From the NCBI GenBank assembly GCA_029974635.1, contig JARKQY010000054.1, positions 1 through 37,581 on the forward strand: DNA of 37,581 nucleotides. The letters are read 5' to 3'. The DNA is from Bacillota bacterium (GTDB taxonomy: Bacteria; Bacillota; UBA4882; UBA8346). Positions 8,501-17,137 of the stretch are shown here, piece after piece; position 1 is the stretch's first letter, and every line of letters begins with the position of its first letter. The notes beneath the pieces were generated by a model. It saw only the letters and a program-made list of their open reading frames with translations, searched no databases and had not been told where the DNA came from. The position numbers and the translations under genes are program-made.

Positions 8501-11500
8501 GATTAAAATAAAAAATCCGGGACGACATCCATTGAAAGAGATTGGCTTGTTGAGAGGTTAATGAAAGGTAATGCAACTCCACCTGGGAACGGGTCCAGGC
8601 CAGCTCAAAGGTTCGCTGCAATTGCAATGAACTACGTAATTGTTCTGCCATAGCCAGTGCTTTTTCCCGGGAAACGGCGATCCCGGTAATAAAGGTCAGC
8701 CGTGCTTTCGAACCCGGAAGCAACTCGACTCTGCGGCGCAGGCTAAGGATCGGATCGATAACATAACCGGCGTTGCCGGATAAAGGCTGGTTGGTTTGGA
8801 TTGCCCGGGGGAGATTGACGGAATATCCACGGCCGATAAAGTGGGACCGATCGGTTTCAAATTCGGGGGCTCCCACAACTTGACCTTCAACATATACGGA
8901 ATGGATTAGCCAGGGATTGTTTTCAGATTTTGTATCCGTCCGGCGGTGCGCTAACAACGCTTCCAAATCAGGATAATTCTCGGTCTCAATAAACAGGCGG
9001 CTATAAACCGGATGAGCCTGATAAGCGGCCGAACTACTCAATACCGGTTCCAAGAAACTTGTAATCTCAAGGGTACAAGCGGTTTCACCCTGATTCGTCA
9101 AAGTTAATTCTCTGATCTCCGCATCCAATTCAGCGGAAACACAGATCCGCAATTGGGTGTGAATATCACCGTCAGTTCGGGTGAAAACAATCTTATCCGG
9201 GAAACAACTCATAACGGCATCCGCGGCTGCTTTACGACAAGGTTGGTAGGATGGCGACCATAATGTATCATTGGTTTGATTGCGGATATAGATGAAGCTT
9301 CCTTCGGAATCGCAAACCGGATCTTCCGACCACCTGGTTACAGCCAGCTCGCCCCATTGGCTGAACCCGCCCCCGCTATTGGAGACCATTGTTAGATATT
9401 TGCCGTTGGAAAGAAACCTGGCCTCAGGCAATAAAGTTTCGCTGGTCCGAAATATTTTTAACTCCTTGACGTCATCTTGAAACCATTGAATATCCGGTTC
9501 AGGCGGTTTTTGCGACAGAATTACCGCCTGTTCGGGAACAGGCTCCCGTAATAATGATTCCGTTGCTTCCATTCTCGGATCGGATAGGAACCGCCGCGCC
9601 ATAATGTTTTTAAGGAGCAAATTTCCTAATGACAGAAATATCATTCCCTGATGATGGGCCATATAACTCCTAATCACGGTATGATCGGTATGGTCCGGCT
9701 GGCGTTTGGGAGTAAAATCAATGGCCTCATAAAATCCATATTCAGCCAGGGCATTATTCCCTTGGATATGACGAAGATTGGCAACGGTCCGGGCGGCGGC
9801 GAACGAAACCGCTAATAGGCTGGAATATGGGGAAATTACCCGGTCATTCTCCAGTCCGGGCTTTAAACCAAGCCCGGGAACTCCGAATGCCTGATATTGG
9901 TAATTATATTTAAAATCATAGGCATTGAATCCGGATTCGGAGATTCCCCACGGGATACCTAATTTACGGGCATAATTAATTTGGCGTTTTACAACCATTT
10001 GATAAGTTTGATTCCACAAGGTATCGGGAAAAGCAGGCATTAATAATAGCGGCATAAAGTATTCAAACATGGTGCCGCTCCATGATACCAACGCCGGTTT
10101 TCCATTGACCAAGGTCATGGGTCTCCCCAAAATAAACCAATGTTTCGTGGGAACTTGTCCGAGAGCAATGGTTATAAAACTGGTCTGGCGGGCTTCCGAG
10201 GCCAAGAGATCATAATAGAAGGAGTCCAGCTGCTTGTTGCCCAGATTGTATCCGATGGCGAACAGATGGCGGCGTTGATCATAAAGGGGTTTGAAATCCA
10301 TTGAGCAAATGATGTTATCGAGTTTTCTACGCAAAGAGCCGGCTTGAACGGCAACTGCTTCAATTCGGGCTTTACTATCCGCCAGCAGCCGTAACATCTC
10401 AATTTCCATCGGATTTTTTGCTCCGGTAGCCGGCATACTCAATTCCGGATTGGCGAAGAGTTCTTCCCGCCAGGCCAAAATATCCTTCAGGTTCCGGATG
10501 TGCTTCATTTTTTCACGGATGCCATTGATCATCCCGGGATTTAATGTCCGGAGTTCATGGTGGTTTGCATCCGGATTTTCAGGACGAAGAATTTCCTGTA
10601 TACCCGGGTTTTCCGGGACTGCGAGCAATGGCAGACAGGGCAAAAAATGCTCCAATTCGTCAAGCTGCGCCTGAATCGATTCCAGGGTGCGTTTTTCCTT
10701 TATTGTAACGGCAGTCAAGCGCTTTAGAATCCGGTACCATTCGCATACCGATAATGACCGAACATCTATGCTGGTTAAAATTGAATCAGCCGGGGAACGA
10801 TTGGCGCCTGACTCCCATCGGGCGGTATCCAGGATTCCGTTAATCATTTGAGGATCAAATAGTGGACGGGTTAATGCTTCATCCAGAGCTTGCTTGGTTA
10901 CTATTAAATATCCCAAAAGATTACCACTATCTACCGTAGAGATATATTCGGGCTGTGAAGGTTGGAGCGTCTTTGTATCATACCAGTTATAAAAATGACC
11001 GTGCCAGCGGGTGAGGGTTTCCAAGGTATCAACGGTATTGGATATCCGGTGTAACATTTCAGTGCTGGTAAGATAACCCATATCACAAGCCAATACGGTT
11101 GCACCTAAGTACAAACCAATATTGGTCGGTGAGGTACGATGAGCCGGTCCGTTGGCCGGATAAACCTGAAAGTTGTCGGGAGGCAGCCAATGATCCTCCG
11201 GCCCAACGACTGATTCAAAAAAATGCCAGGTACGCCGGGCAATATCCCGAAGGTAAAGGGTGTCTTCCGGTGGCAATGGAAACTGCGGCCCCCGGTTCGG
11301 GCGACTGATGAGATAGACCCAGAAGGGAGCGCTTAACCAGAATAAAAAGACGGGGGTGCTGAAAAGCCAGGACTCTGGAGCAAGCAGGCAGGCGATTCCG
11401 AATGATCCGGCAACAACCAATTGGCCGCCGCATAATCGCCGCCAAACCCCGGAGAAACTGGACGGGGTTCTCTTGCCCTCATCCGCAGCCGAAACCCATT

Positions 11501-14210
11501 CCAACAAGTGACGGTGCGAAATACTCATCCGGTAAAGGGTGCGTATAATGGCATCAACCATTGCCAGGGAATGATAGGGTAAAACCAAAAAGTTAAAAAT
11601 CAACCGCCAGAGACTATCAAGCTGCATTATATTACGTTTTAAATTAAGCAACAGGCTGGGTGCTGCGACACTAACCGTAAGACCGGCCAGGAATAGGAAC
11701 GGCAGCGTAATTGTCAGCGGATGGCCCGGTATATAGATTATTCCCAGCCAGAATAAGATATAAAGTAACGGACCATTCAAACTGCGGAACAGGTTGTCCA
11801 TAATTTGCCAACGGGTAACCGCCGATAACGGAACGGGTGTCATTTGGCAGGCTTTATTCCAGGTTTGCGTTTTCAGCCAGGGAAGCAATTGCCAATCTCC
11901 CCGGACCCAACGGTGGATTCGTTTCTGATTGCTTAGATAGGAAGTTGGATAATCGTCGAAGAGTTCCACATCCGTCACCAGGCCCGCATGAAGGAAGCCT
12001 CCTTCCAATAAATCATGGCTGAGTATGGTATTATCCGGGATACGGTTCCGCAAAATCCGGTCGAAAATTTTTACATCATAAATTCCCTTACCGGTAAAGA
12101 TTCCATACTGGAAGAGATCCTGGTATGGATCGGATAAGGTTCCGCTATAAATATCGATTCCGGTTTTTCCGCCAAATAAACGGGCGTACGGCGAACGGTT
12201 GGTGCTTGCGTTGCTGGTTGAGATCCGGGGTTGCAGCAGTCCATAGCCGCTAACTACTTTGGATTGCCGGGCATCAAGAACCGGCGCATTCAATGGATGA
12301 GCAATGGTCCCAATCAAACGTACCGCTGCGTCCCGGGGTAATTGCGTATCGGCGTCCAAAGTAATTACATACTGAATCTCCGGAAAAACCGACCGGTCAC
12401 CGGCGATAATCTCGTAACTGGTTGTGGAATCGCCTAGCAGCAAAGCATTTAATTCCATTAATTTACCCCGTTTTCGTTCCCAGCCCATCCAAACATCCTC
12501 GCCGGGGTTGCAAAATTTACGGCGGTGCATCAGGAAAAAATAGGTTCCGTGGGGATGGGGATACCGGTTGTTTAACGCAGAGACTCCTTCGACCAGTAAA
12601 CTTACCAGTTTTTCATCGTCCGGCATTTCCGGTTCCGCTGTATCTGCAAAATCAGTAAGCAAGGCGAAATAAATGTGCGGGTCTTCATTGGCAAGATGAT
12701 AGATCTCTAATTGATGAAGGAGAGAGGTTACGGATTGGACGCTATTAATCAAGGTGGGGACTACAACCAGGGTTGAGTGTTCCCGGGGAACCCCATTGCG
12801 AAATTCCAGTTTGGGTAAGCGTTGCGGCTTAACAAAATAATACAATATCTGGTGCAGTTGGCGTGCTGCCCATTGGGTGGCGGGAATAGCGAACAGAATT
12901 GTGATCAATGATAATCCTAAAGCGGAAAAAATATGTAGCGCGGCCATCTGGTGCCAAACACCATATAAAAACAGAATAATCAAGCAAAATAAGCTGCTGA
13001 AGTAAACCGTATTCGAAGTGACAAACCGCTCCCGGATCTTGGTCCAGGGGTTCTCCTTGCCGGACGATTGAGTTAACAGCCTGATTCCGGGCGCATACAA
13101 GTAATGTCCTACATGCCCAAAAATCCTGGTGTTTCCGGAAACAGAGTTGTTTGCAGCGGCTAAAGCCAACACACGTTCCGCAAGTATTGGTTCGGGAATA
13201 TTCCACCGCCGCGCCAGTTTTTCAATTTGGTGCCGGTAGGCATCCCGGCTGGCGAAGTCCATCTCCGGATAGATACCGGCCGGATCCCGGCGCAAGGCCT
13301 GTTCTACCAGGCTTAATTCCTCAAAGGAGTCTTCCCATAACAGGTGATTGATCTGGTGCAAGCTGGAGAGCAAATGTCCTACCGTAATCCGGTATTGGAT
13401 TTGACGTTGATTATCCTCTGTAATTAGGGTCTCCAATGAAAGATTTTGAACGGCCGACCTGGTTTCCAGCCAGCGCAAATATCGTCCGGAATCATCGGAA
13501 TTTCGAAATTCCCGGGCCAGTTGGGTTAATACCACAGGATCGGTCAAGTCCAACAGATGCTCAATTTTGATAAGGATTGTATTCATTGTATCCGGAAGGA
13601 CCCGGAGCAATGGAGCAATTTGTTTGACCCAAAGAGCGGCTTGACGCTTGGGCAGGGTGGCTTGACTAATTGCTTCGAATATCACTCGCAACTGATGGAT
13701 AATCGCCACCCGGATCATCAAGGGAACAGCCCAGAGTTCCCCCATTGTTAAAGGGTGAATTTCTTGATACGCTTTGATGAAACGCAGCAATTGATCCAAC
13801 TCAAACTTACCATCCGTATGATTCAAAAAATGAATCAAAACCGCTTGAATGCGATACAGACCGCGGGAAGGGCCGCTTTTTAACACCGGTAGATGCCGGT
13901 AAAATTCAGCCGGAAAGTTTTGTTTTACAAATTGCGCCTGTCCCTCAATTAAATAATTGTTTTCAACCAACCATTCACCCGGGATGGGAATATCGGCCCT
14001 GGCTTGTTGAAGTGCGCAAAACTTCAAGCAAATGGCGGTTAATATGCGGATATCCCGATTGAGCAGATGTTTTACCGGTAGTTTGATGGAGGTACCGGTT
14101 ACCCGATGTTCAGCGGCTAGATTATGGGCGATATTTGATAATTCGTCATTCGTGAACCCTGTATTTGCCAATATTATCCACTCCCATGGCTTGCTAGTTT
14201 TTTGCAGCAT
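5562..14210 (-). CDS. ndvB: Cyclic beta-1,2-glucan synthase (NdvB/ChvB/Cgs family)
   Basis: 2882 aa, in the size range of Agrobacterium ChvB and Brucella Cgs. An N-terminal domain (1-390) precedes two membrane helices (395-447). The GT84 glycosyltransferase domain follows (about 474-790), with LDADTQLP near 617-624 and QKRIHRWVRGDW near 760-770 (QxxRW-like). Further membrane helices lie at about 800-853 and 923-967. Next is a glycoamylase-like domain (about 985-1540, with HHQGM near 1518), which corresponds to the cyclising GH189 domain described in Thermoanaerobacter. Two GH94-like beta-sandwich parts (about 1570-2300) and the GH94 helical barrel complete it; GSGDWNDGMN near 2565 carries the presumed catalytic Asp. 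GT84 elongates from UDP-glucose, the middle domain cyclises, and GH94 controls ring size by phosphorolysis. The start is fixed by an in-frame TAA just upstream; the ribosome site is weak. The product is normally periplasmic in Proteobacteria; its role here is unknown. Confidence 0.93.
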   Translation of the reverse strand: MLQKTSKPWEWIILANTGFTNDELSNIAHNLAAEHRVTGTSIKLPVKHLLNRDIRILTAICLKFCALQQARADIPIPGEWLVENNYLIEGQAQFVKQNFPAEFYRHLPVLKSGPSRGLYRIQAVLIHFLNHTDGKFELDQLLRFIKAYQEIHPLTMGELWAVPLMIRVAIIHQLRVIFEAISQATLPKRQAALWVKQIAPLLRVLPDTMNTILIKIEHLLDLTDPVVLTQLAREFRNSDDSGRYLRWLETRSAVQNLSLETLITEDNQRQIQYRITVGHLLSSLHQINHLLWEDSFEELSLVEQALRRDPAGIYPEMDFASRDAYRHQIEKLARRWNIPEPILAERVLALAAANNSVSGNTRIFGHVGHYLYAPGIRLLTQSSGKENPWTKIRERFVTSNTVYFSSLFCLIILFLYGVWHQMAALHIFSALGLSLITILFAIPATQWAARQLHQILYYFVKPQRLPKLEFRNGVPREHSTLVVVPTLINSVQSVTSLLHQLEIYHLANEDPHIYFALLTDFADTAEPEMPDDEKLVSLLVEGVSALNNRYPHPHGTYFFLMHRRKFCNPGEDVWMGWERKRGKLMELNALLLGDSTTSYEIIAGDRSVFPEIQYVITLDADTQLPRDAAVRLIGTIAHPLNAPVLDARQSKVVSGYGLLQPRISTSNASTNRSPYARLFGGKTGIDIYSGTLSDPYQDLFQYGIFTGKGIYDVKIFDRILRNRIPDNTILSHDLLEGGFLHAGLVTDVELFDDYPTSYLSNQKRIHRWVRGDWQLLPWLKTQTWNKACQMTPVPLSAVTRWQIMDNLFRSLNGPLLYILFWLGIIYIPGHPLTITLPFLFLAGLTVSVAAPSLLLNLKRNIMQLDSLWRLIFNFLVLPYHSLAMVDAIIRTLYRMSISHRHLLEWVSAADEGKRTPSSFSGVWRRLCGGQLVVAGSFGIACLLAPESWLFSTPVFLFWLSAPFWVYLISRPNRGPQFPLPPEDTLYLRDIARRTWHFFESVVGPEDHWLPPDNFQVYPANGPAHRTSPTNIGLYLGATVLACDMGYLTSTEMLHRISNTVDTLETLTRWHGHFYNWYDTKTLQPSQPEYISTVDSGNLLGYLIVTKQALDEALTRPLFDPQMINGILDTARWESGANRSPADSILTSIDVRSLSVCEWYRILKRLTAVTIKEKRTLESIQAQLDELEHFLPCLPLLAVPENPGIQEILRPENPDANHHELRTLNPGMINGIREKMKHIRNLKDILAWREELFANPELSMPATGAKNPMEIEMLRLLADSKARIEAVAVQAGSLRRKLDNIICSMDFKPLYDQRRHLFAIGYNLGNKQLDSFYYDLLASEARQTSFITIALGQVPTKHWFILGRPMTLVNGKPALVSWSGTMFEYFMPLLLMPAFPDTLWNQTYQMVVKRQINYARKLGIPWGISESGFNAYDFKYNYQYQAFGVPGLGLKPGLENDRVISPYSSLLAVSFAAARTVANLRHIQGNNALAEYGFYEAIDFTPKRQPDHTDHTVIRSYMAHHQGMIFLSLGNLLLKNIMARRFLSDPRMEATESLLREPVPEQAVILSQKPPEPDIQWFQDDVKELKIFRTSETLLPEARFLSNGKYLTMVSNSGGGFSQWGELAVTRWSEDPVCDSEGSFIYIRNQTNDTLWSPSYQPCRKAAADAVMSCFPDKIVFTRTDGDIHTQLRICVSAELDAEIRELTLTNQGETACTLEITSFLEPVLSSSAAYQAHPVYSRLFIETENYPDLEALLAHRRTDTKSENNPWLIHSVYVEGQVVGAPEFETDRSHFIGRGYSVNLPRAIQTNQPLSGNAGYVIDPILSLRRRVELLPGSKARLTFITGIAVSREKALAMAEQLRSSLQLQRTFELAWTRSQVELHYLSLTSQQANLFQWMSSRIFYFNPYRSQRTSFLTTNHKGQSGLWPYGISGDLPIVLLRLADPEELAFAKTVLRAHEYWHIKGLKVDLVILNDFQGSYEQPLQEALRHLIENSSERNNLDQPGGIFLRSGRLMPASDQILLETVARISLYGNGGNLEKQLQLSEELPPLPARWQFLLPPETGSNLLVTSPPENLFFFNDLGGFTASGEEYRITLKTRDLPPLPWINVISNSKFGFQISESGGSYTWSENSREYKLTPWSNDPVLDPPGEICYLRDEANGMVWTLAPSPIRDNHPYTVRHGQGYTVFAHTSQEIEQTGTYFVPLHDPVKIIKLSLYNTGNTMRRLSITYYLEWVLGVNRIQTAPFIITEIDPDTGALMARNVYQDAFPESFAFLQIYSNESDPAPDLNEPERSWTGDRSEFIGRNGSLSKPAALARKSLSNRTGALYNSCGAMQLKINLPAQADYTAIIIIGSAKSSGEMRNYLDSYRKLPAVESAYREVLNYWNELLGQVRVTTPDPGMNLLLNRWLLYQTLSCRLWSRSAFYQSGGAFGFRDQLQDSLALLFADPAITREQILKHAAHQFQAGDVQHWWHEETGYGIRTGFSDDLLWLPYVTLRYVEHTDDQGIWLESIPFLEGNPLPDSETELYGPTKISTEAGSLYEHCLRAIDRALRFGEHGLPLMGSGDWNDGMNRVGSEGKGESIWLGWFLYKICRDMIPVCIAQGDKEKAQTYQTAMNQLVGALNHSGWDGHWYRRAFFDNGEPLGSITNKECQIDAIAQAWAVISGAAPDDKALTAMNSLDEKLVAREHSLVHLLTPPFDNHLPTPGYIQAYPPGVRENGGQYTHGSVWAIIAWAILGEGNRAYELFHMLNPINHTRTYNEVQRYKAEPYVMAADVYSTPLYIGRGGWTWYTGAAGWMYQAGLEWILGLRKKGDNLYLNPCIPEDWPEYRIEYQYGQAKYRIIVKNPARKQTGGSSLELDGKIIPPDEPIPLKDDGKVHEVLLVL

Positions 14211-14255
14211 TTCTGGTTATATAATGGCATAACGCCAGATAATTAACTTTATATT

Positions 14256-14284
14256 ATTTTAACATCGTTAAATAATGTTGTCAA
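14256..14284 (-). promoter_or_regulatory. Promoter of ndvB with inverted repeat
   Basis: On the minus strand TTGACA (14284-14279), 17-bp spacer, TAAAAT (14261-14256), about 45 bases before the ndvB ATG. TTAAC-ATC-GTTAA (14259-14271) is an inverted repeat covering the -10 side of the spacer. It uses the same GTTAA half-site as the operator-like repeats near 2124 and 2186, though spacing differs. Confidence 0.7.
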
Positions 14285-14350
14285 TTTCTTATTTTTTAAT
14301 TGATATCTTTTAGCCACGGAGTAATATATCGTCCGGCTGAAGCCAACGGA

Positions 14351-16921
14351 TTACCAACCCAGCTTGCCCCGGATTTCTTGGGTAAGCTGTTCCGCCATTG
14401 CTGCATGGGTTTTCAGGGAGGGATGCCGATTGTCGCCGCCGATACCATTTTTTCGAATATCTTGGCGGGGAAATTCCAAATATACAATGTCACGATCCCC
14501 GCCGGCGTTGAATTGCTTAACGATATTCCGGATGTATTTTCCCGGCTTCAGATTTAACGGGCCGATGGCACAGAAGATGAAAGCGTTGGGGTAGTTTTGG
14601 CGGATTGACCCGACTAAACTCCGGTATGCATCGGAGAAGGCTTTTTTATTAACAGCACCGCTAAAATCATTGGTTCCTAGGTTAATCACCACCACATCCG
14701 GCGTCCAGGCTTGAAAATCCCAGCGGTTTTTCCGCCCGGGAAGAGTTCGCCGGTATAATTCGGGCATCACTTCAACCTTATCACCGCCGTAATTCTGGTA
14801 GAGACCCTTCCCGGACCAGGCCAAGGTCACCAAATCGGCATTCAGATTTCGGGCGGTGATGGCGCCGTATGCCAGGTAATTGTTTTCTTGTGCCCCTTTA
14901 GAACCATCCGCAATCCAGTTGGCTTCGTTGCTGTATCCACAGCTGATTGAATCCCCGATGATCTCAATTTTTCGCTCCGAGGAAGGGAGTGGTTCAAGTA
15001 TTTTGCATTGTGACGGCAGTTTGAAACCTTGAAATTGAATTTCGCCGTAAAGGGCTTCGGTTCGTTTATAGAGGGTCAGTTGATGGACTCCGGGAACCAG
15101 GCCGGATGCCAAAACGTAGGTTCGCCGGGAGTCGATCCGGATAGGCTCTGATTCATTACTATCAATGATTATATTTAGCCAGTTATCCTGCCCGTTGATG
15201 GGGTTAAAATCCGCGCTGATTCCGCTTCCTTCAAACCGGACGGTGATTGAGCTTCCCGGCCAGGCGAATATCGGTCCCGCAGGGTCGCTAAAATCAAACC
15301 GGCCTAGATATTTTGCCGGTGATATAATTCCGGAGATCAATGTCGCTTCGGTTCTGGCTATGATCCGGCCTTTCTCCATCCGGAGTTTATGGGTTATCGC
15401 AGCAGGTGTTTCATCAGGATGATGAGTCACATAAATGAAACTCAGCTCCGGATTTTTGATGCAAAGCTCGTCCAGTAAGTTAATGATCTGCCGCCGGTGG
15501 CTGAAATCCAGACCAAGGCAAGGCTCATCCAGGATCAACAAGGCCGGGTTTTTTACCAAAGCCCGGATCAAGAGAACCAAACGCTGCTCGTCGCTTGCCA
15601 TCATATTTAGCGGCAGGTTTGCCAAAGAGTCAATTCCCAGATAATCGAGCCAGCTTACGGCTATTTTAAGCTGCTTGCGGGAACAAGTCCGGTATAACCC
15701 AATGGAATCAAAGAAACCGGAACAAACAACATCGATGCAACTCCATTCTCCCGGATAAAAGAGGGCCAATTCAGGGGAGAGAAAACCAATCCGGTGTTTG
15801 ATCTCCCACAGATCCAGCCCGGTTTGCACCGGCTTGTCAAAGAGTTTGATATTATTGGCGTAAACTTGCGGATTATCACCAAGAATCAGGCTGAGCAAAG
15901 TTGATTTACCGGCGCCGTTATGCCCGGTAACCAGCCAGCGTTCCCCGGGTTTTACCGTCCAGTCAATTCCCTCTAAGACTTTGGTTTGATCATAAGTGAC
16001 CGTAACATGTTTCATTTCCACCAGGATATTGTAATCGGTATTGACATGGGAATTCAGCAAGGGAAATGAATTTGAGATCTGCCGTTCGGTTGAAGCGGTA
16101 AGCTCCAAGGATTTTTGGTGGTTGAATTCTTTCTTCGGTCCCAGATAATTGATCCGGTAATCTGCGACGGATAGAATATCGGTCATTCCATCCGGGATTT
16201 CTTCAAACCGGCTGGTAACCAATAATATCTGAATCTGTCCTGCTACGATAATCAAGTTGATGGCTTCCTGCAATGCGATCCGGGAAGCGGCATCCAATCC
16301 GGCGAAGGGCTCATCCAGGATCAACAATTTTGGTGATTGCATCATGGCCTGGGCTATTAGTACCTTTCGGGATTCACCATTGGATAAGTGAATGATTTTG
16401 CGATCCAGCAAGTACTCAATTCCGAGTAAAGCCATGGCTTTTTCCCTTCGTCCCCGGTATACCGTTTCGTCAGTCCGTAGCGGCGTCACTTCAAAGGGCG
16501 AGATCCGTTCAATTCTTTCCCCGGTTAAAAAAGCGGCGACAGTGATGCTGTTGTCACTCTCAAAGCTTTGCCACCGGGCTTGGCAATATCCGCTCCACCG
16601 GCGCATCAGATTTTGGTGCTGTTTCGGGGAGATCAAAACAATTTCACCGCGGTGAAAATAGGGGTTTCCCACAGGATTATGAGTGTCGTCCTTTTCGAAA
16701 TAATAAAGAATCCTTCCTTGGACAAGGGGAACTTTGGCGGCGATGGTTGCAGCCAGAACAGACTTGCCGGACCGGTTCGGCCCGATGATGGCCCAGTGCC
16801 GGCCGGTTTCAATCCGCCAATGAGTATGTTCAAATAATTTCCTGCCGTTATCGGCGATGGCGATATCATCGCAATCAATCAATAAATTTTTAGCGGCTAT
16901 AATGGTGACTGGTTTCGTCAT
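14351..16921 (-). CDS. Tandem ABC ATPase (ModF-like) fused to CE2-type SGNH esterase
   Basis: About 856 aa from the ATG at 16921 (MTKPVTII); the frame can extend to a TTG at 16978, but the ATG fits the ABC domain better. Residues 10-530 are two ABC ATPase domains: Walker A GPNRSGKS (47-54) with LSNGESRK signature and LLILDEPFAGLD; then GHNGAGKS (about 330-337), a degenerate signature (MMASDEQR) and LLILDEPCLGLD. This matches ModF/PhrA-type soluble tandem ATPases. From about 540 a jelly-roll domain begins (YLGRFDFSDPAGPIFAWPGSS), followed by an SGNH hydrolase: GDSISCGYS (Ser658), GTND, and DNRH (Asp830, His833). That is the layout of carbohydrate esterase family 2 (sugar deacetylases). There is no signal peptide or membrane segment, so it should be cytoplasmic, while known CE2 enzymes are usually secreted. 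I know of no standard family with this fusion. Confidence 0.8.
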   Translation of the reverse strand: MTKPVTIIAAKNLLIDCDDIAIADNGRKLFEHTHWRIETGRHWAIIGPNRSGKSVLAATIAAKVPLVQGRILYYFEKDDTHNPVGNPYFHRGEIVLISPKQHQNLMRRWSGYCQARWQSFESDNSITVAAFLTGERIERISPFEVTPLRTDETVYRGRREKAMALLGIEYLLDRKIIHLSNGESRKVLIAQAMMQSPKLLILDEPFAGLDAASRIALQEAINLIIVAGQIQILLVTSRFEEIPDGMTDILSVADYRINYLGPKKEFNHQKSLELTASTERQISNSFPLLNSHVNTDYNILVEMKHVTVTYDQTKVLEGIDWTVKPGERWLVTGHNGAGKSTLLSLILGDNPQVYANNIKLFDKPVQTGLDLWEIKHRIGFLSPELALFYPGEWSCIDVVCSGFFDSIGLYRTCSRKQLKIAVSWLDYLGIDSLANLPLNMMASDEQRLVLLIRALVKNPALLILDEPCLGLDFSHRRQIINLLDELCIKNPELSFIYVTHHPDETPAAITHKLRMEKGRIIARTEATLISGIISPAKYLGRFDFSDPAGPIFAWPGSSITVRFEGSGISADFNPINGQDNWLNIIIDSNESEPIRIDSRRTYVLASGLVPGVHQLTLYKRTEALYGEIQFQGFKLPSQCKILEPLPSSERKIEIIGDSISCGYSNEANWIADGSKGAQENNYLAYGAITARNLNADLVTLAWSGKGLYQNYGGDKVEVMPELYRRTLPGRKNRWDFQAWTPDVVVINLGTNDFSGAVNKKAFSDAYRSLVGSIRQNYPNAFIFCAIGPLNLKPGKYIRNIVKQFNAGGDRDIVYLEFPRQDIRKNGIGGDNRHPSLKTHAAMAEQLTQEIRGKLGW

Positions 16922-17001
16922 GACCGAAATTACCCCCAAAAGCGATAAACCTCTGATTGAACCGCTAGTAGGGCACAACCAGAAGTGAAAAAAGCCTTTT
17001 T

Positions 17002-17110
17002 GACAGGATTAACTGGATTAAGGGGATTTTATTACATCCATATGACGTCTTAGCAAAATACTATCATTTTAACTTTATATCATCCTGTAAATCCCGTAAA
17101 TCCTGTCTAA
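17002..17110. repeat. Imperfect inverted repeat with GACAGGATT units
   Basis: The left arm (17002-17029) reads GACAGGATT-AACTGGATT-AAGGGGAT. The right arm (about 17079-17110), read on the other strand, gives GACAGGATT-TACGGGATT-TACAGGATG. The arms are built of degenerate 9-mers and flank an AT-rich 50-bp loop between the ABC-esterase gene and the crp-family gene. It may be a dispersed genomic repeat or a long-stem terminator; no transposase is present. Confidence 0.5.
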
Positions 17111-17137
17111 ATTGATTTTTTGATTTTATTTTCGTAA

